Below are positions 6,638-15,688 of a stretch of 41,036 nt of DNA, piece by piece. Source of the stretch: an uncultured bacterium (GTDB lineage: Bacteria; Omnitrophota; Gorgyraeia; Ghiorseimicrobiales; Ghiorseimicrobiaceae). The notes under the pieces are model-generated. The model did no database searches. It was not told the DNA's origin and saw nothing but the letters and a program-made list of their open reading frames with translations. The position numbers were made by a program, and so were the translations under genes. The DNA is taken from positions 1 through 41,036 of the forward strand of contig CAJVXN010000018.1 in assembly GCA_913009335.1 (NCBI GenBank), given 5' to 3'. Each line of letters begins with the position of its first letter. The stretch's first letter is position 1.

Positions 6638-8113
6638 ATGTTAAAAAGAGAAAGATGGCCTTCTAAAATAATTTTTATCTTTGCTGCTGTTGGGTCTGCG
6701 GTAGGCTTAGGTAATGTATGGAGATTTCCTTATTTGGCAGGAAAATACGGTGGAGGAGCATTTCTTATTCCGTATCTTCTGATGCTTTTTATTTTAGGAA
6801 TTCCGCTTTTAATTATGGAATTTGCCATAGGTCAGAAAATGCAGCTTGGTGCCGTAGGGTCATTCGGAAATATTAAAGGCAAATTATCCGGAATAGGTCT
6901 AAGCGGAGTATTAAGTGGATTTGTAGTTGTTAGCTATTATGCTGTAGTCATGTCTTGGTGTCTGCTTTACATTATATATTCTCTTACGCTTAAATGGGGA
7001 GATAATACGAAAGAATTCTTTTTCTCAAACGTCCTTCATATGAGCGAGAGTGTTGATTCTATCGGCTTTATATCAGTAGGAATTTTATTTGCTTTGATTC
7101 TTGTTTGGGCAATGATATATTTTTCTGTATGGAAGGGTGTTAAGAGCGTAGGAAAAGTAGTATTGGTTACAATGCCGCTTCCAATTATCCTACTTTTAAT
7201 TTTATTAATAAGAGGGGTTACCTTGCCCGGAGCAATGGACGGCATAATTTTTTACTTAAAGCCTAATTTTGAAGCGCTTTTGGATTTAGAGGTTTGGTCA
7301 GCGGCAATGAGTCAGATTTTCTTCACCTTAAGCCTTGCATTCGGAATTATGATTGCCTATGCAAGTTATCGGCATGTTGAAAGCGATATAGCAAAGAGTG
7401 CGATAACAATATCTTTGGTAAATAGCGGGATTTCGATTATTGCCGGTTTTACGGTATTTTCTACTTTAGGGTATATGTCTTTAAAAAGCGGAGTAGATAT
7501 TTCCGAGCTTGCCGCAAGCGGCCCGGCCCTCGCGTTTATTGTTTTCCCCAAGGCTTTATCTTTAGTACCGTTTGCGCCGTTTTTTGCCGTATTGTTTTTT
7601 GTTATGCTTATTACGCTGGGTATTGATAGCGCGTTTTCTTTGGTCGAGGCAGCCTCTACCGTAATATCGGATAGATGCCCGCATTTAAGAAGGCAGGATA
7701 TTTCTTTGTATGTGTGTGTTTTTGGTTTTCTTACGGGGATTATATTTACTACATTTGCGGGGCTGCATTATTTAGATATTGCCGATCATTTTATAACAAA
7801 CTATGCTTTAGTTATTGTTGGTCTCTTAGAAGTATTGGCAGTCGGCTGGCTATACGGGGCGGATAAATTAAGAGACTATATCAATAAGGTATCCGATATT
7901 AAAATAGGGAAATGGTGGGAAGTATTAATAAAATATATTATACCTGTATTTTTGGTTTTTTTACTTGTTACAACAATTCATAGGGATATTATGCGTCCGT
8001 ATGAAGATTATCCTCATTGGGCATTATTTGTGTTTGGTTGGCTGGTAGTAATTGTTGTGCTTGGCGCGAGTTTTATATTTTCCTATTTTTCAAAACATGA
8101 GCATAGAAAATAG
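6638..8113 (+). CDS. sodium-dependent transporter, neurotransmitter:sodium symporter family
   Basis: A 491-aa inner-membrane Na+-coupled symporter of the LeuT fold, with about 11-12 hydrophobic segments. The diagnostic first helix is intact: AAVGSAVGLGNVWRFPYLAG, followed by GGGAFLIPYLLML and GIPLLIMEFAIGQ. The region FTLSLAFGIMIAYASYR (TM6-7) and the TM8 segment ITLGIDSAFSLVEAAST, which carries Na+-site residues in LeuT, are also present. Substrates of bacterial members are amino acids or related amines; it cannot be specified here. The next gene follows after 14 bases and is probably co-transcribed. Confidence 0.95.
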   Translation: MLKRERWPSKIIFIFAAVGSAVGLGNVWRFPYLAGKYGGGAFLIPYLLMLFILGIPLLIMEFAIGQKMQLGAVGSFGNIKGKLSGIGLSGVLSGFVVVSYYAVVMSWCLLYIIYSLTLKWGDNTKEFFFSNVLHMSESVDSIGFISVGILFALILVWAMIYFSVWKGVKSVGKVVLVTMPLPIILLLILLIRGVTLPGAMDGIIFYLKPNFEALLDLEVWSAAMSQIFFTLSLAFGIMIAYASYRHVESDIAKSAITISLVNSGISIIAGFTVFSTLGYMSLKSGVDISELAASGPALAFIVFPKALSLVPFAPFFAVLFFVMLITLGIDSAFSLVEAASTVISDRCPHLRRQDISLYVCVFGFLTGIIFTTFAGLHYLDIADHFITNYALVIVGLLEVLAVGWLYGADKLRDYINKVSDIKIGKWWEVLIKYIIPVFLVFLLVTTIHRDIMRPYEDYPHWALFVFGWLVVIVVLGASFIFSYFSKHEHRK

Positions 8114-8127
8114 CGAGTGGTGAAAAT

Positions 8128-8784
8128 ATGATAAGCATATTTATTACTGTGTTTCTTATTTTATTGCTTACGGCAATTATGGAGATCGCCGCAAGCGCGT
8201 TAAAACTTACAGGCATGAATATGCAAAGCGCTAGATTTCAAGCGCTTTCTGCTTTAACGGGTACAGGTTTTACCACGCGTCAGGCCGAATATGTTATGCA
8301 TAATAGGCAAAGGCGGATAATCATAATGATTCTTATGGTTGTCGGGCCTATGGGATTTATCGGCATATTGGCTTCAGTTTTATTCTCCTTAAAGGAAGAG
8401 ATATTTCTATATGAATTGACTGCGATACTTCTTGTGTTTTTGCTTATATTACAGGCTTTTAGGAGTAAGGCTTTAGGAAGATTCTTCCGCAAGGCTATAG
8501 AACGTCAGATAAAAAAGAGGGGTTATTACCGCAAGGTAATGCTGGGTGAGGTGTTGCATTTAGATGAAGATTATGGGGTATGTGAGATAAATATTCCGGA
8601 TTCTTCCAAAATTATTGATAGCAAACTCTCTGATAATGATTTTAAACAACAGGGATTTATGATTCTGGCGATAAAAAGAGGTAATTCTTTAATATCCACA
8701 CCTAAGGGAACAGATACAATTCAGAAGCGTGACACCTTGGTAATTTTTGGAAATATTAACAACATCAAAGAATCTTTTGCTTAA
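8128..8784 (+). CDS. membrane protein with TrkA-C/RCK-C-like regulatory domain
   Basis: A 218-aa protein with two or three N-terminal membrane segments (about 2-25, 62-85 and 92-112). FQALSALTGTGFTTRQAE, between the first two, looks like the pore-loop region of Trk/Ktr potassium channels, but only one such unit is present. Residues ~145-218 (IIDSKLSDNDFKQQGFMILA and RDTLVIFGN) match a TrkA-C domain, which binds ligands in K+ and other transporters. It may regulate the adjacent symporter or act as a mini-channel; both are inference. Confidence 0.65.
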   Translation: MISIFITVFLILLLTAIMEIAASALKLTGMNMQSARFQALSALTGTGFTTRQAEYVMHNRQRRIIIMILMVVGPMGFIGILASVLFSLKEEIFLYELTAILLVFLLILQAFRSKALGRFFRKAIERQIKKRGYYRKVMLGEVLHLDEDYGVCEINIPDSSKIIDSKLSDNDFKQQGFMILAIKRGNSLISTPKGTDTIQKRDTLVIFGNINNIKESFA

Positions 8785-8827
8785 ATAGGCATGCCTGTTG
8801 TTTTAAAACTATCTTTTTTATGATAAG

Positions 8828-8853
8828 AATCCCAATGTTTATTGGGATTTTTT
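8828..8853 (+). terminator. intrinsic terminator
   Basis: AATCCCAAT pairs with ATTGGGATT across GTTT, followed by TTTT. It separates the transporter pair from the purine operon. Confidence 0.85.
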
Positions 8854-8890
8854 AGCTTATTTTTATGGGCGGATGCGCCTGCAAATTTAA

Positions 8891-8919
8891 TTGACTAGGT
8901 ATTGGGGTTGTGGTATATT
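8891..8919 (+). promoter_or_regulatory. promoter of the purine gene cluster
   Basis: TTGACT (8891-8896), exactly 17 bases, then TATATT (8914-8919). It is about 50 bases before purB. No purine-riboswitch-like structure was recognised in the leader. Confidence 0.7.
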
Positions 8920-8971
8920 TAAAAGGCTGTATCTAGTAGAAATTGCTTAATTTAGACAAAGGAATAAATTT

Positions 8972-10264
8972 ATGATTGCGCGTTATAGCCTGCCTGAAAT
9001 AACACGAATTTGGCGTGATGAAAATAAATATGCCTTGATGCTTAAGGTTGAAATCCTGGCGGTTCAAGCACAGGTAAAATTAGGAAATGTTCCTAAGTCT
9101 GCCGCCGCAAGCATTAAGAAAAATGCCAAATTTAACCTTGCCAATATTAAAAGAATAGAAGAAAAAACTCACCACGATGTCGTTGCTTTTATTACAGATG
9201 TATCTAAATATATAGGAAAAAATGCCCGGTATTTTCATGTCGGACTTACCTCCTCAGATGTTTTAGATACAGCCTTAAGCGTTCAATGCGTTGAGGCTGC
9301 GGATATTTTACTTAAGCGTTTAAAAGAATTAACAGGCATTGTTTATCGCAAGGCCAGGGAATATAAGAATACGGTTTGTATCGGTAGAACTCACGGTGTA
9401 CATGCTGAGCCGACTACGTTTGGCCTTAAGCTTGCTTCTTGGTATGCGGAACTTAAGCGCGCTCAGGATGTAATGGAACATGCGCGCAGGACAATCGGTT
9501 TTGTCAAAATATCCGGAGCTGTGGGAACATATTCTAATATTGACCCTGAAGTTGAAAAATACATCGCGAATGAACTTAAACTTAAAATCGAGCCTGTTTC
9601 TACTCAGATAATTCCTCGTGACCGTCATGCGGTTTATCTAACAAGTCTAGCTATTGTCGCAGCCAGCCTTGAGAGATTTGCCATGGAGATTAGGCATCTG
9701 CAGCGTACTGAGGTTCTTGAGGCAGAAGAGTCGTTTGTTAAAGGGCAGAAGGGTTCCTCTGCAATGCCGCATAAGAGAAATCCTATAATAACTGAAAGAA
9801 TTTGTGGGCTTGCCAGACTTATCCGGACAAACAGTCTTGCGGCGTTGGAAAATGTGTCTGTATGGCACGAGCGTGATATTTCGCATTCATCAGTTGAGCG
9901 TGTAATCTTACCTGATTCGACAATACTTCTTGATTATATGTTGAATAAGATGCAAGCGGTAGTTGAGGGCCTAATTGTTTATCCGGATAACATGCTTAAA
10001 AACTTGGTAAAGACCGGTGGATTGGTATTTTCTCAGCGCGTTCTAACAGCTCTTATGGATAAGGGTCTTGCGCGTATGTCGGCATATGAAATAGTCCAAA
10101 GAAACGCCTTAAAGACCTGGAATCAGGGTTCTAGTTTCCAGGATAATCTTTTGAATGATCCTGCCCTAAAAAAGGTTTTGAGCGAAAAAGAATTAAAAGG
10201 GTGTTTTAATCTCGGTTACTATCTGCGTAATATCAATAAAATATTTAAAAGATTAGGAATCTAA
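8972..10264 (+). CDS. purB: adenylosuccinate lyase
   Basis: Cleaves SAICAR to AICAR and adenylosuccinate to AMP, releasing fumarate each time. The 430-aa length is that of the compact bacterial form. Landmarks are KTHHDVVAF in the first domain (printed EEKTHHDVVAFITDV), HVGLTSSDVLDTA, the catalytic GRTHGVHAEPTTFG and the fumarase/lyase signature GSSAMPHKRNP. An AGGAATAA ribosome site precedes the ATG. It is the first gene of the purine cluster and is separated from purC by a large palindrome. Confidence 0.97.
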   Translation: MIARYSLPEITRIWRDENKYALMLKVEILAVQAQVKLGNVPKSAAASIKKNAKFNLANIKRIEEKTHHDVVAFITDVSKYIGKNARYFHVGLTSSDVLDTALSVQCVEAADILLKRLKELTGIVYRKAREYKNTVCIGRTHGVHAEPTTFGLKLASWYAELKRAQDVMEHARRTIGFVKISGAVGTYSNIDPEVEKYIANELKLKIEPVSTQIIPRDRHAVYLTSLAIVAASLERFAMEIRHLQRTEVLEAEESFVKGQKGSSAMPHKRNPIITERICGLARLIRTNSLAALENVSVWHERDISHSSVERVILPDSTILLDYMLNKMQAVVEGLIVYPDNMLKNLVKTGGLVFSQRVLTALMDKGLARMSAYEIVQRNALKTWNQGSSFQDNLLNDPALKKVLSEKELKGCFNLGYYLRNINKIFKRLGI

Positions 10265-10272
10265 CATGCGAT

Positions 10273-10347
10273 AGGTTAAGGCTTAGGTTAAGGTTAAGCA
10301 AATACTCTTTTTTTTCTTGGCCTTAGCCTTAGCCTTAACCTCAACCT
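10273..10347 (+). repeat. intergenic imperfect palindrome of GGTTAAGG-like units
   Basis: The left arm repeats GGTTAAGGCTTAGGTTAAGG and the right arm is the near complement, CCTTAGCCTTAGCCTTAACC, around a T-rich loop. It would fold as a long hairpin between purB and purC. The unit sequence is low complexity. Confidence 0.75.
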
Positions 10348-10393
10348 TTAGAATTTTATTATTTTAAGTTTTACTTTTTACAGGAGATCAAGC

Positions 10394-11104
10394 ATGGAGA
10401 GACGTGATAAGGTTTACGAGGGGAAGGCTAAGATATTATACAATACCGATGACGCGGATTTAGCCATACAGTATTTTAAAGATGATGCTACTGCTTTTGA
10501 TGCTACCAAGCGCGGGACAATTGCTTCAAAGGGTATATGCAATAATAAGATTTCCAGTGTGATTTTTAAAGTTATGGAAGATAAAGGTATCCCTACTCAT
10601 TTTGTAAAAGAGCTGGATGACCGCTCTATGCTTGTTAAGAAAGTTGAAATCATTCCCGTAGAGGTAACCTTGCGTAATATTACCGCAGGCGGCATGTGCA
10701 GGCTTTTGGGGATCGAGGAAGGTATAATTTTAGATTTGCCTGTATTAGAATATCATTATAAAGATGACGCGCTTCATGATCCATTGTTTAATGAGTATCA
10801 TATTTTTGCTTTAAAGATTGCGACAAAAGAGGAGATGGATAAAATAGCCGATTTATCTTTTAAAATTAATCAGATCATGATTGATTTTTTTAGTAAACGT
10901 AACCTTGATCTTGTAGATTTCAAATTGGAATTCGGAAGGTACAAGAAAGACATATTACTTGCCGATGAAATATCTCCCGATACCTGTCGTCTTTGGGAAA
11001 AAGGGACAAAGAAAAAGATGGATAAAGATAGATTCCGTCGAGACCTAGGTGACGTAGAGGCAGCCTACCAGGAAGTTCTAAAGCGAGTACTTACTGTAGT
11101 ATAA
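10394..11104 (+). CDS. purC: SAICAR synthetase
   Basis: Ligates aspartate to CAIR using ATP. It has 236 aa, the usual length. It begins YEGKAKILYNT, followed by FKDDATAFDATKRGTI, then RSMLVKKVEIIPVEVTLRNI and AGGMCRLLG. LVDFKLEFGR and the metal/ATP site LADEISPDTCRLW are intact. An AGGAGA ribosome site lies 8 bases upstream. purL follows after 29 bases. Confidence 0.97.
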   Translation: MERRDKVYEGKAKILYNTDDADLAIQYFKDDATAFDATKRGTIASKGICNNKISSVIFKVMEDKGIPTHFVKELDDRSMLVKKVEIIPVEVTLRNITAGGMCRLLGIEEGIILDLPVLEYHYKDDALHDPLFNEYHIFALKIATKEEMDKIADLSFKINQIMIDFFSKRNLDLVDFKLEFGRYKKDILLADEISPDTCRLWEKGTKKKMDKDRFRRDLGDVEAAYQEVLKRVLTVV

Positions 11105-11133
11105 ATTAATAGTATTAAATCAAGTACCCATTC

Positions 11134-14097
11134 ATGTTTTATAGAGTCCAAATAAAAGAAAAGCCCGGAATTTTTGATGCTCAGGCATCGGGTATCATCA
11201 AGGATATCCAGGATTTAGGTATTCAAATTCCCATCTCTCTTGAATTTTGTCAAATATATAATATTGAGGCTGATATTGTTCAAGCTGATATTAAGCGTAT
11301 CTGTGAAGAATTGCTGGTTGATAAAATCACGCAGGAATATTCTGTTACAGAAGATGCTGATTCGTTTTCTGCTCGGAAAGATTGTTTTGTAATCGAGGTT
11401 GCTTATAATCTGGGAGTTATGGATCCGACGGAGGCGTCTGTAAAAAAAGCAATCCGGGATTTGGGAATCAAAGGTATAAAGAGCGTACAAAGGTCAAAAA
11501 AATATATTATTCGAGGTAAATTATCAAGCGCTCAAATTAAAATTATTACTGATAAACTATTAGTAAATAAAGTAATTCAGCATTCGGTAGGTAGGGGCCC
11601 TCAAAAATGCCTATCACAATCGGTCAATGAACTTAAGGCAACAGAGTTAAATTACGTTGATCTTATGAGCGCGACTGATGCGAAATTAATAAACATAAGT
11701 AAGAAGGGCCAGCTATTTTTGAATCTGGATGAAATGCGCGCGATAAAAAAATATTTTACCAAGTTTAAAAGAAATCCTACTGATGTTGAGCTTGAAACTT
11801 TAGCTCAAACCTGGTCGGAGCACTGCGTGCATAAGACCTTTAGAGGTAAGATAGAATATATAGAAAAAATTCCAAATTCCAAATTCCAAATTCCAAATAA
11901 ATCACAAAATCCAAAATCCAAAATAAAAAATAAAAAATTTAAAATTAAAAAGAAAATTATAAATAACCTTCTTAAATCCACCATAATGAAGGCAACTAAA
12001 GAGCTGGATAAGCCTTGGTGCGTATCAGTATTTAGCGATAATGCCGGAGTTATTAAATTTGATAAAAATTATGATGTTTGTTTTAAGGTGGAGACACATA
12101 ATCATCCTTCGGCCCTTGAGCCGTTTGGCGGAGCTAATACCGGCATAGGCGGGGTGATACGTGATCCTATGGGTACGGGTCTGGGAGCAAAACCTATATT
12201 TAATACGGATATATTTTGTTTTGGGACTCCTGATTATCCTGCATCGCGCCTTCCTAAGGGCACTCTTCATCCTAAAAGGATTGCTAAAGGTGTTGTATCC
12301 GGTGTACGCGATTACGGAAATAAAATGGGTATTCCTACATTAAACGGGGCTGTATTATTTGATGAAAGATATATTGCTAACCCTCTTGTTTATTGCGGAA
12401 CAGCTGGTTTAATACCCAAAGGAAAAGTATTTAAAAAAGTAAAACAGTCAGATTTAATTGTTGTGGTAGGAGGCAGAACCGGAAGAGATGGTATACACGG
12501 TGCAACTTTTTCATCGGGAGAATTAACTCAAGAGTCCGAAGATGTTTCAGGTTCAGCAGTGCAAATTGGTAATCCGATTACCGAGAAAAAAGTATTAGAT
12601 ACTTTGATTACCGCGCGAGATAAAAATTTGTATAGTTCGATAACCGATTGTGGAGCGGGGGGATTATCAAGTGCCGTAGGTGAGATGGGCCAGGATTTAG
12701 GGGCAGAGGTTTATTTAGATAGAGTTCCTTTAAAATATAAAGGTTTAAAATACGATGAAATTTGGATTTCCGAGGCTCAGGAGCGTATGGTTTTATCCGT
12801 ATCAAAGAATAATTTGAAGAAATTGCTTAAGGTATTTGAGTCTGAAGATGTAGAGGCAACGGTAATAGGTAAATTTACGAACGATAAAATATTGAGACTT
12901 TTTTATTATGATAAGAAAGTCTGTGAATTAGGTATGGATTTTTTGCATGAGGGAATTCCGCTCTATAAAAAGAAGGCTGTTGTATTAAAACCGAAATTAA
13001 AAGAGCCGCGCATAAAACCGAGCAAGGATTTAACACCGACTTTAAAAAAAGTTTTGTCCGATTATAATGTTGCCAGTAAAGAATGGGTAATAAGGCAATA
13101 TGATCATGAAGTTCAGGGGGGGTCTGTTCTTAAGCCGCTTGTGGGAGTTAATAATGACGGGCCTTCTGACGCGTCTGTTGTGCGCCCGATTTTATCTTCA
13201 AATAAAGGGCTCATTGTTTCTTGTGGCATAAATCCTCGTTATGGTGAGATATCCGCTTATTGGATGGCGGCAACCTGTATTGATGAAGCATTAAGGCAGA
13301 TTATTTGTGTGGGGGGAAGTATTAAGCGTACGGCAATACTGGATAATTTTTGCTGGGGTAATCCTGATAATCCGGACAGGTTAGGCTCTTTGGTGTCCAG
13401 CGCTTATGCTTGTTATGATTTTTCTAAATATTTCGGCGTACCGTTTATTTCAGGTAAAGATAGTTTAAATAATGAATATAGAGTTGATGGAAAAAGCATT
13501 TCTATTCCGGGTACATTGTTAATATCCGCGATTTCGGTAATGGACGATGTTACTAAGGTGATTTCTATGGATTTTAAAAAACCCGGAAATCTTATTTATA
13601 TTGTCGGCGAAACAAAGAATGAGCTCGGAGGGTCCATCTATTATAAAACAAAAAATTCTTTAGGCGTAGATGTCCCCAGAGTAGATAAGAATAAAGCCAA
13701 AAATATTTTAGAGAAATTAAGTAGTGCCACAGATAGATCTTTAGTGCGTTCAATGCATGACTGTTCTGAGGGGGGCATGGCGGTAGCTTTATCAGAGATG
13801 TGTTTTGCCGGGGGTTTAGGTGCTGATATATTTTTAGCTGAAGCTCCGTATAAAACGAAAAATGAAAAAAGAAACGATTATGTATTATTTTCAGAGTCAA
13901 ATTCAAGATTTGTAGTAGAGGTAGAGAGGAAGAATAAAGAAAAATTCGAGAGCATTTTAAAAGGATTACCTTTTGGGATGATTGGTTGCGTTTCTAATAC
14001 GGATATTTTGACTGTATTTGGCTTAGACGCAAAGTTTTGCGTTAAGGCAGACATAAACCAACTGAAAGAAAGTTGGCAGGCACCTCTAAATTGGTAA
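11134..14097 (+). CDS. purL: FGAM synthase, PurS-PurS-PurL fusion
   Basis: ATP-dependent conversion of FGAR to FGAM, with ammonia supplied by PurQ. At 987 aa it is longer than small PurL (~600-740). Residues 1-75 and ~85-150 are two PurS-like ferredoxin folds; the second reads CFVIEVAYNLGVMDPTEASV. The synthase starts near residue 165, with WSEHC (~227), the nucleotide site VETHNHPSALEPFGGANTG (~317), RDPMGTG, DCGAGGLSSAVGEMG and a second half with DHEVQGGSVLKPL. No glutaminase domain is present. Residues ~245-275 are an abrupt Lys/Asn/Pro/Ser-rich insert encoded by a DNA repeat. The fusion explains the absence of a separate purS. Confidence 0.95.
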   Translation: MFYRVQIKEKPGIFDAQASGIIKDIQDLGIQIPISLEFCQIYNIEADIVQADIKRICEELLVDKITQEYSVTEDADSFSARKDCFVIEVAYNLGVMDPTEASVKKAIRDLGIKGIKSVQRSKKYIIRGKLSSAQIKIITDKLLVNKVIQHSVGRGPQKCLSQSVNELKATELNYVDLMSATDAKLINISKKGQLFLNLDEMRAIKKYFTKFKRNPTDVELETLAQTWSEHCVHKTFRGKIEYIEKIPNSKFQIPNKSQNPKSKIKNKKFKIKKKIINNLLKSTIMKATKELDKPWCVSVFSDNAGVIKFDKNYDVCFKVETHNHPSALEPFGGANTGIGGVIRDPMGTGLGAKPIFNTDIFCFGTPDYPASRLPKGTLHPKRIAKGVVSGVRDYGNKMGIPTLNGAVLFDERYIANPLVYCGTAGLIPKGKVFKKVKQSDLIVVVGGRTGRDGIHGATFSSGELTQESEDVSGSAVQIGNPITEKKVLDTLITARDKNLYSSITDCGAGGLSSAVGEMGQDLGAEVYLDRVPLKYKGLKYDEIWISEAQERMVLSVSKNNLKKLLKVFESEDVEATVIGKFTNDKILRLFYYDKKVCELGMDFLHEGIPLYKKKAVVLKPKLKEPRIKPSKDLTPTLKKVLSDYNVASKEWVIRQYDHEVQGGSVLKPLVGVNNDGPSDASVVRPILSSNKGLIVSCGINPRYGEISAYWMAATCIDEALRQIICVGGSIKRTAILDNFCWGNPDNPDRLGSLVSSAYACYDFSKYFGVPFISGKDSLNNEYRVDGKSISIPGTLLISAISVMDDVTKVISMDFKKPGNLIYIVGETKNELGGSIYYKTKNSLGVDVPRVDKNKAKNILEKLSSATDRSLVRSMHDCSEGGMAVALSEMCFAGGLGADIFLAEAPYKTKNEKRNDYVLFSESNSRFVVEVERKNKEKFESILKGLPFGMIGCVSNTDILTVFGLDAKFCVKADINQLKESWQAPLNW
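11870..11952 (+). repeat. AT-rich tandem repeat inserted in frame in purL
   Basis: TTCCAAA units repeat four times, then decay into CCAAAATCCAAAATAAAAAA-type sequence. Translated, it gives alternating I/P/N/S/K/F/Q residues unlike the flanking enzyme. It lies just after the WSEHC segment, where family members have a variable linker. Confidence 0.8.
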
Positions 14098-14108
14098 ATA
14101 AGTGAGGA

Positions 14109-14225
14109 TATAGCTTATGAACGTTTACGCTTCATAAGCTATCCATCCGAACTTACCCCGCCAGAGGCGGGGTCAATTCCGACGTATAAGTTATATCGTT
14201 TTCAACTCTATAACTTGTGTCGTCA
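14109..14225 (+). repeat. mosaic of three intergenic palindromes before the LOG gene
   Basis: Three hairpins in a row: ATAGCTTATGA with TCATAAGCTAT (14109-14142), ACCCCGCC with GGCGGGGT (around 14155-14173), and ATAAGTTATA with TATAACTTGT (around 14184-14219). No T tract follows, so they look more like mobile palindromic units than terminators. Similar mosaics precede the flavodoxin gene and the small gene at 32189. Confidence 0.6.
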
Positions 14226-14241
14226 TTGAAAGGAAAATAAT

Positions 14242-14958
14242 ATGCCTAAGAAAAAACAAACAGTAGATAGCTACGATTTTACTCAAGAAGAAACATGGCG
14301 GGTTTTTAGAATTATGGGTGAGTTTGTAGACGGATTCGAGGTTTTATCTAAGATAGGCAAGGCTGTCTCGATATTCGGTTCAGCCCGCTTAAAACCAAAT
14401 AATAAATATTTTAAATTAGCTGTCGAGACAGCATATCTTTTAGCTAAAGATGGATATGCTATTATTACCGGGGGTGGTGAGGGAATAATGGAGGCCGGAA
14501 ACAGGGGCGCTAAGCGCGCCGGTGGACATTCTATCGGTTTAAATATCCATATCCCTACAGAGCAGAAAGCCAATAAATATATTGATACACTATTGGATTT
14601 TAGATATTTTTTTGTACGTAAAGTTATGTTTGTAAAATACGCCAAGGCTTTTGTGATTTTCCCCGGTGGATATGGTACGATGGATGAATTTTTTGAATCT
14701 ATGACTTTGATCCAAACTGAAAGAATAGGAAAATTCCCCATTGTTTTAGTCGGTAAAGATTATTGGAGGGGAATTATTGAATGGCTTAAAAAAAGTGTAT
14801 TAAAAAAAGACTGTATAAGCCCTTCGGATTTAAATATATTTACCCTGGTAGATAAACCCGAAGATGCAGTAGCAGTTATAAGAAAATTTTATTCTAAGGC
14901 AGGCAATGGTAAAACCAAAAATAATAATTCTGCGCACCGCAGGCACAAATTGCGATAA
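14242..14958 (+). CDS. LOG-family (TIGR00730) nucleoside monophosphate phosphoribohydrolase-like protein
   Basis: A 238-aa Rossmann-fold protein. Key motifs are SIFGSARLKPNNKYF, the GGGEGIMEAGNRGA loop and FPGGYGTMDEFFE, the PGGxGTxxE signature of LOG enzymes, which release ribose 5-phosphate from (cytokinin) nucleoside monophosphates. Lys/Arg near VRKVMFVKYA also fits. It sits between purL and purQ and overlaps purQ by 53 bases in another frame, so it is part of the purine transcript. A role in nucleotide salvage or clean-up is inferred from that placement; the real substrate is unknown. Confidence 0.88.
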   Translation: MPKKKQTVDSYDFTQEETWRVFRIMGEFVDGFEVLSKIGKAVSIFGSARLKPNNKYFKLAVETAYLLAKDGYAIITGGGEGIMEAGNRGAKRAGGHSIGLNIHIPTEQKANKYIDTLLDFRYFFVRKVMFVKYAKAFVIFPGGYGTMDEFFESMTLIQTERIGKFPIVLVGKDYWRGIIEWLKKSVLKKDCISPSDLNIFTLVDKPEDAVAVIRKFYSKAGNGKTKNNNSAHRRHKLR

Positions 14959-15688
14959 AGAAACAAAATTTGCGTTTGATTTAGCGGGGGGGAAAGCCGA
15001 ACTTGTGCATATAAATGAAATCGCAAGTTCCCGGATAGATTTGTCCAGCTATCAGATTTTAGCTATTCCAGGTGGATTCTCTTACGGTGATGATGTAGCC
15101 GCAGGAAAAATATTGGCGAACGAACTCACTTTTAAGCTAAAGGAACAAATAACTAAATTTATCAAGCAGGGTAAATTGATTATTGGTATATGTAATGGCT
15201 TTCAGGTGTTAGTTAAGGCCGGTATTCTTTCGGTTGATTCTCTTTTTAAGCAGGATATCAGCCTGATAAATAATGATTCGGGGAAATTTGAAGATCGCTG
15301 GACTTATCTAAAAGCGCAAAATAAAAAATGTGTTTGGGCGCGAGATTTACCCGAAGTTGTTTATTTTCCCGTAGCTCATGGCGAAGGAAAGTTTGTTCTT
15401 GATAATAAAAAGGTATTAGGTGTTTTAAAGGAAAACGGGCAAATTGTTTTTCAGTATTCGAACAGCAAAGGGACTTTGACGCCTTATCCTGATAATCCTA
15501 ACGGGTCGCTAGATAATATCGCCGGAATATGTGATAAAACAGGGAGGATTCTTGGTCTTATGCCGCATCCCGAAAGGCATATTATGGGTAGTCAGCATCC
15601 TCGGTGGACGCGCGAGGGTTTAAAAAAATACGGTGACGGACTTTTAATTTTTAAAAACGGAGTAGAATATGCGCGGAAACATTTGTAA
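14906..15688 (+). CDS. purQ: FGAM synthase glutaminase subunit
   Basis: A class I glutamine amidotransferase supplying ammonia to PurL. It has 260 aa, at the long end for PurQ (~225-260). The sequence starts KPKIIILRTAGTNCDKE. GGFSYGDDVAAGKI follows, then the nucleophile elbow IGICNGFQVLVKAG with the catalytic Cys. The triad His/Glu are in GLMPHPERH. The ATG lies inside the 3' end of the LOG gene, and the end overlaps purF by 20 bases. Confidence 0.96.
   Translation: MVKPKIIILRTAGTNCDKETKFAFDLAGGKAELVHINEIASSRIDLSSYQILAIPGGFSYGDDVAAGKILANELTFKLKEQITKFIKQGKLIIGICNGFQVLVKAGILSVDSLFKQDISLINNDSGKFEDRWTYLKAQNKKCVWARDLPEVVYFPVAHGEGKFVLDNKKVLGVLKENGQIVFQYSNSKGTLTPYPDNPNGSLDNIAGICDKTGRILGLMPHPERHIMGSQHPRWTREGLKKYGDGLLIFKNGVEYARKHL

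Noticed and set aside
10273-10347. Purine riboswitch or T-box between purB and purC
   Set aside because: The structure is a simple imperfect palindrome of GGTTAAGG-like units, with no known riboswitch core.
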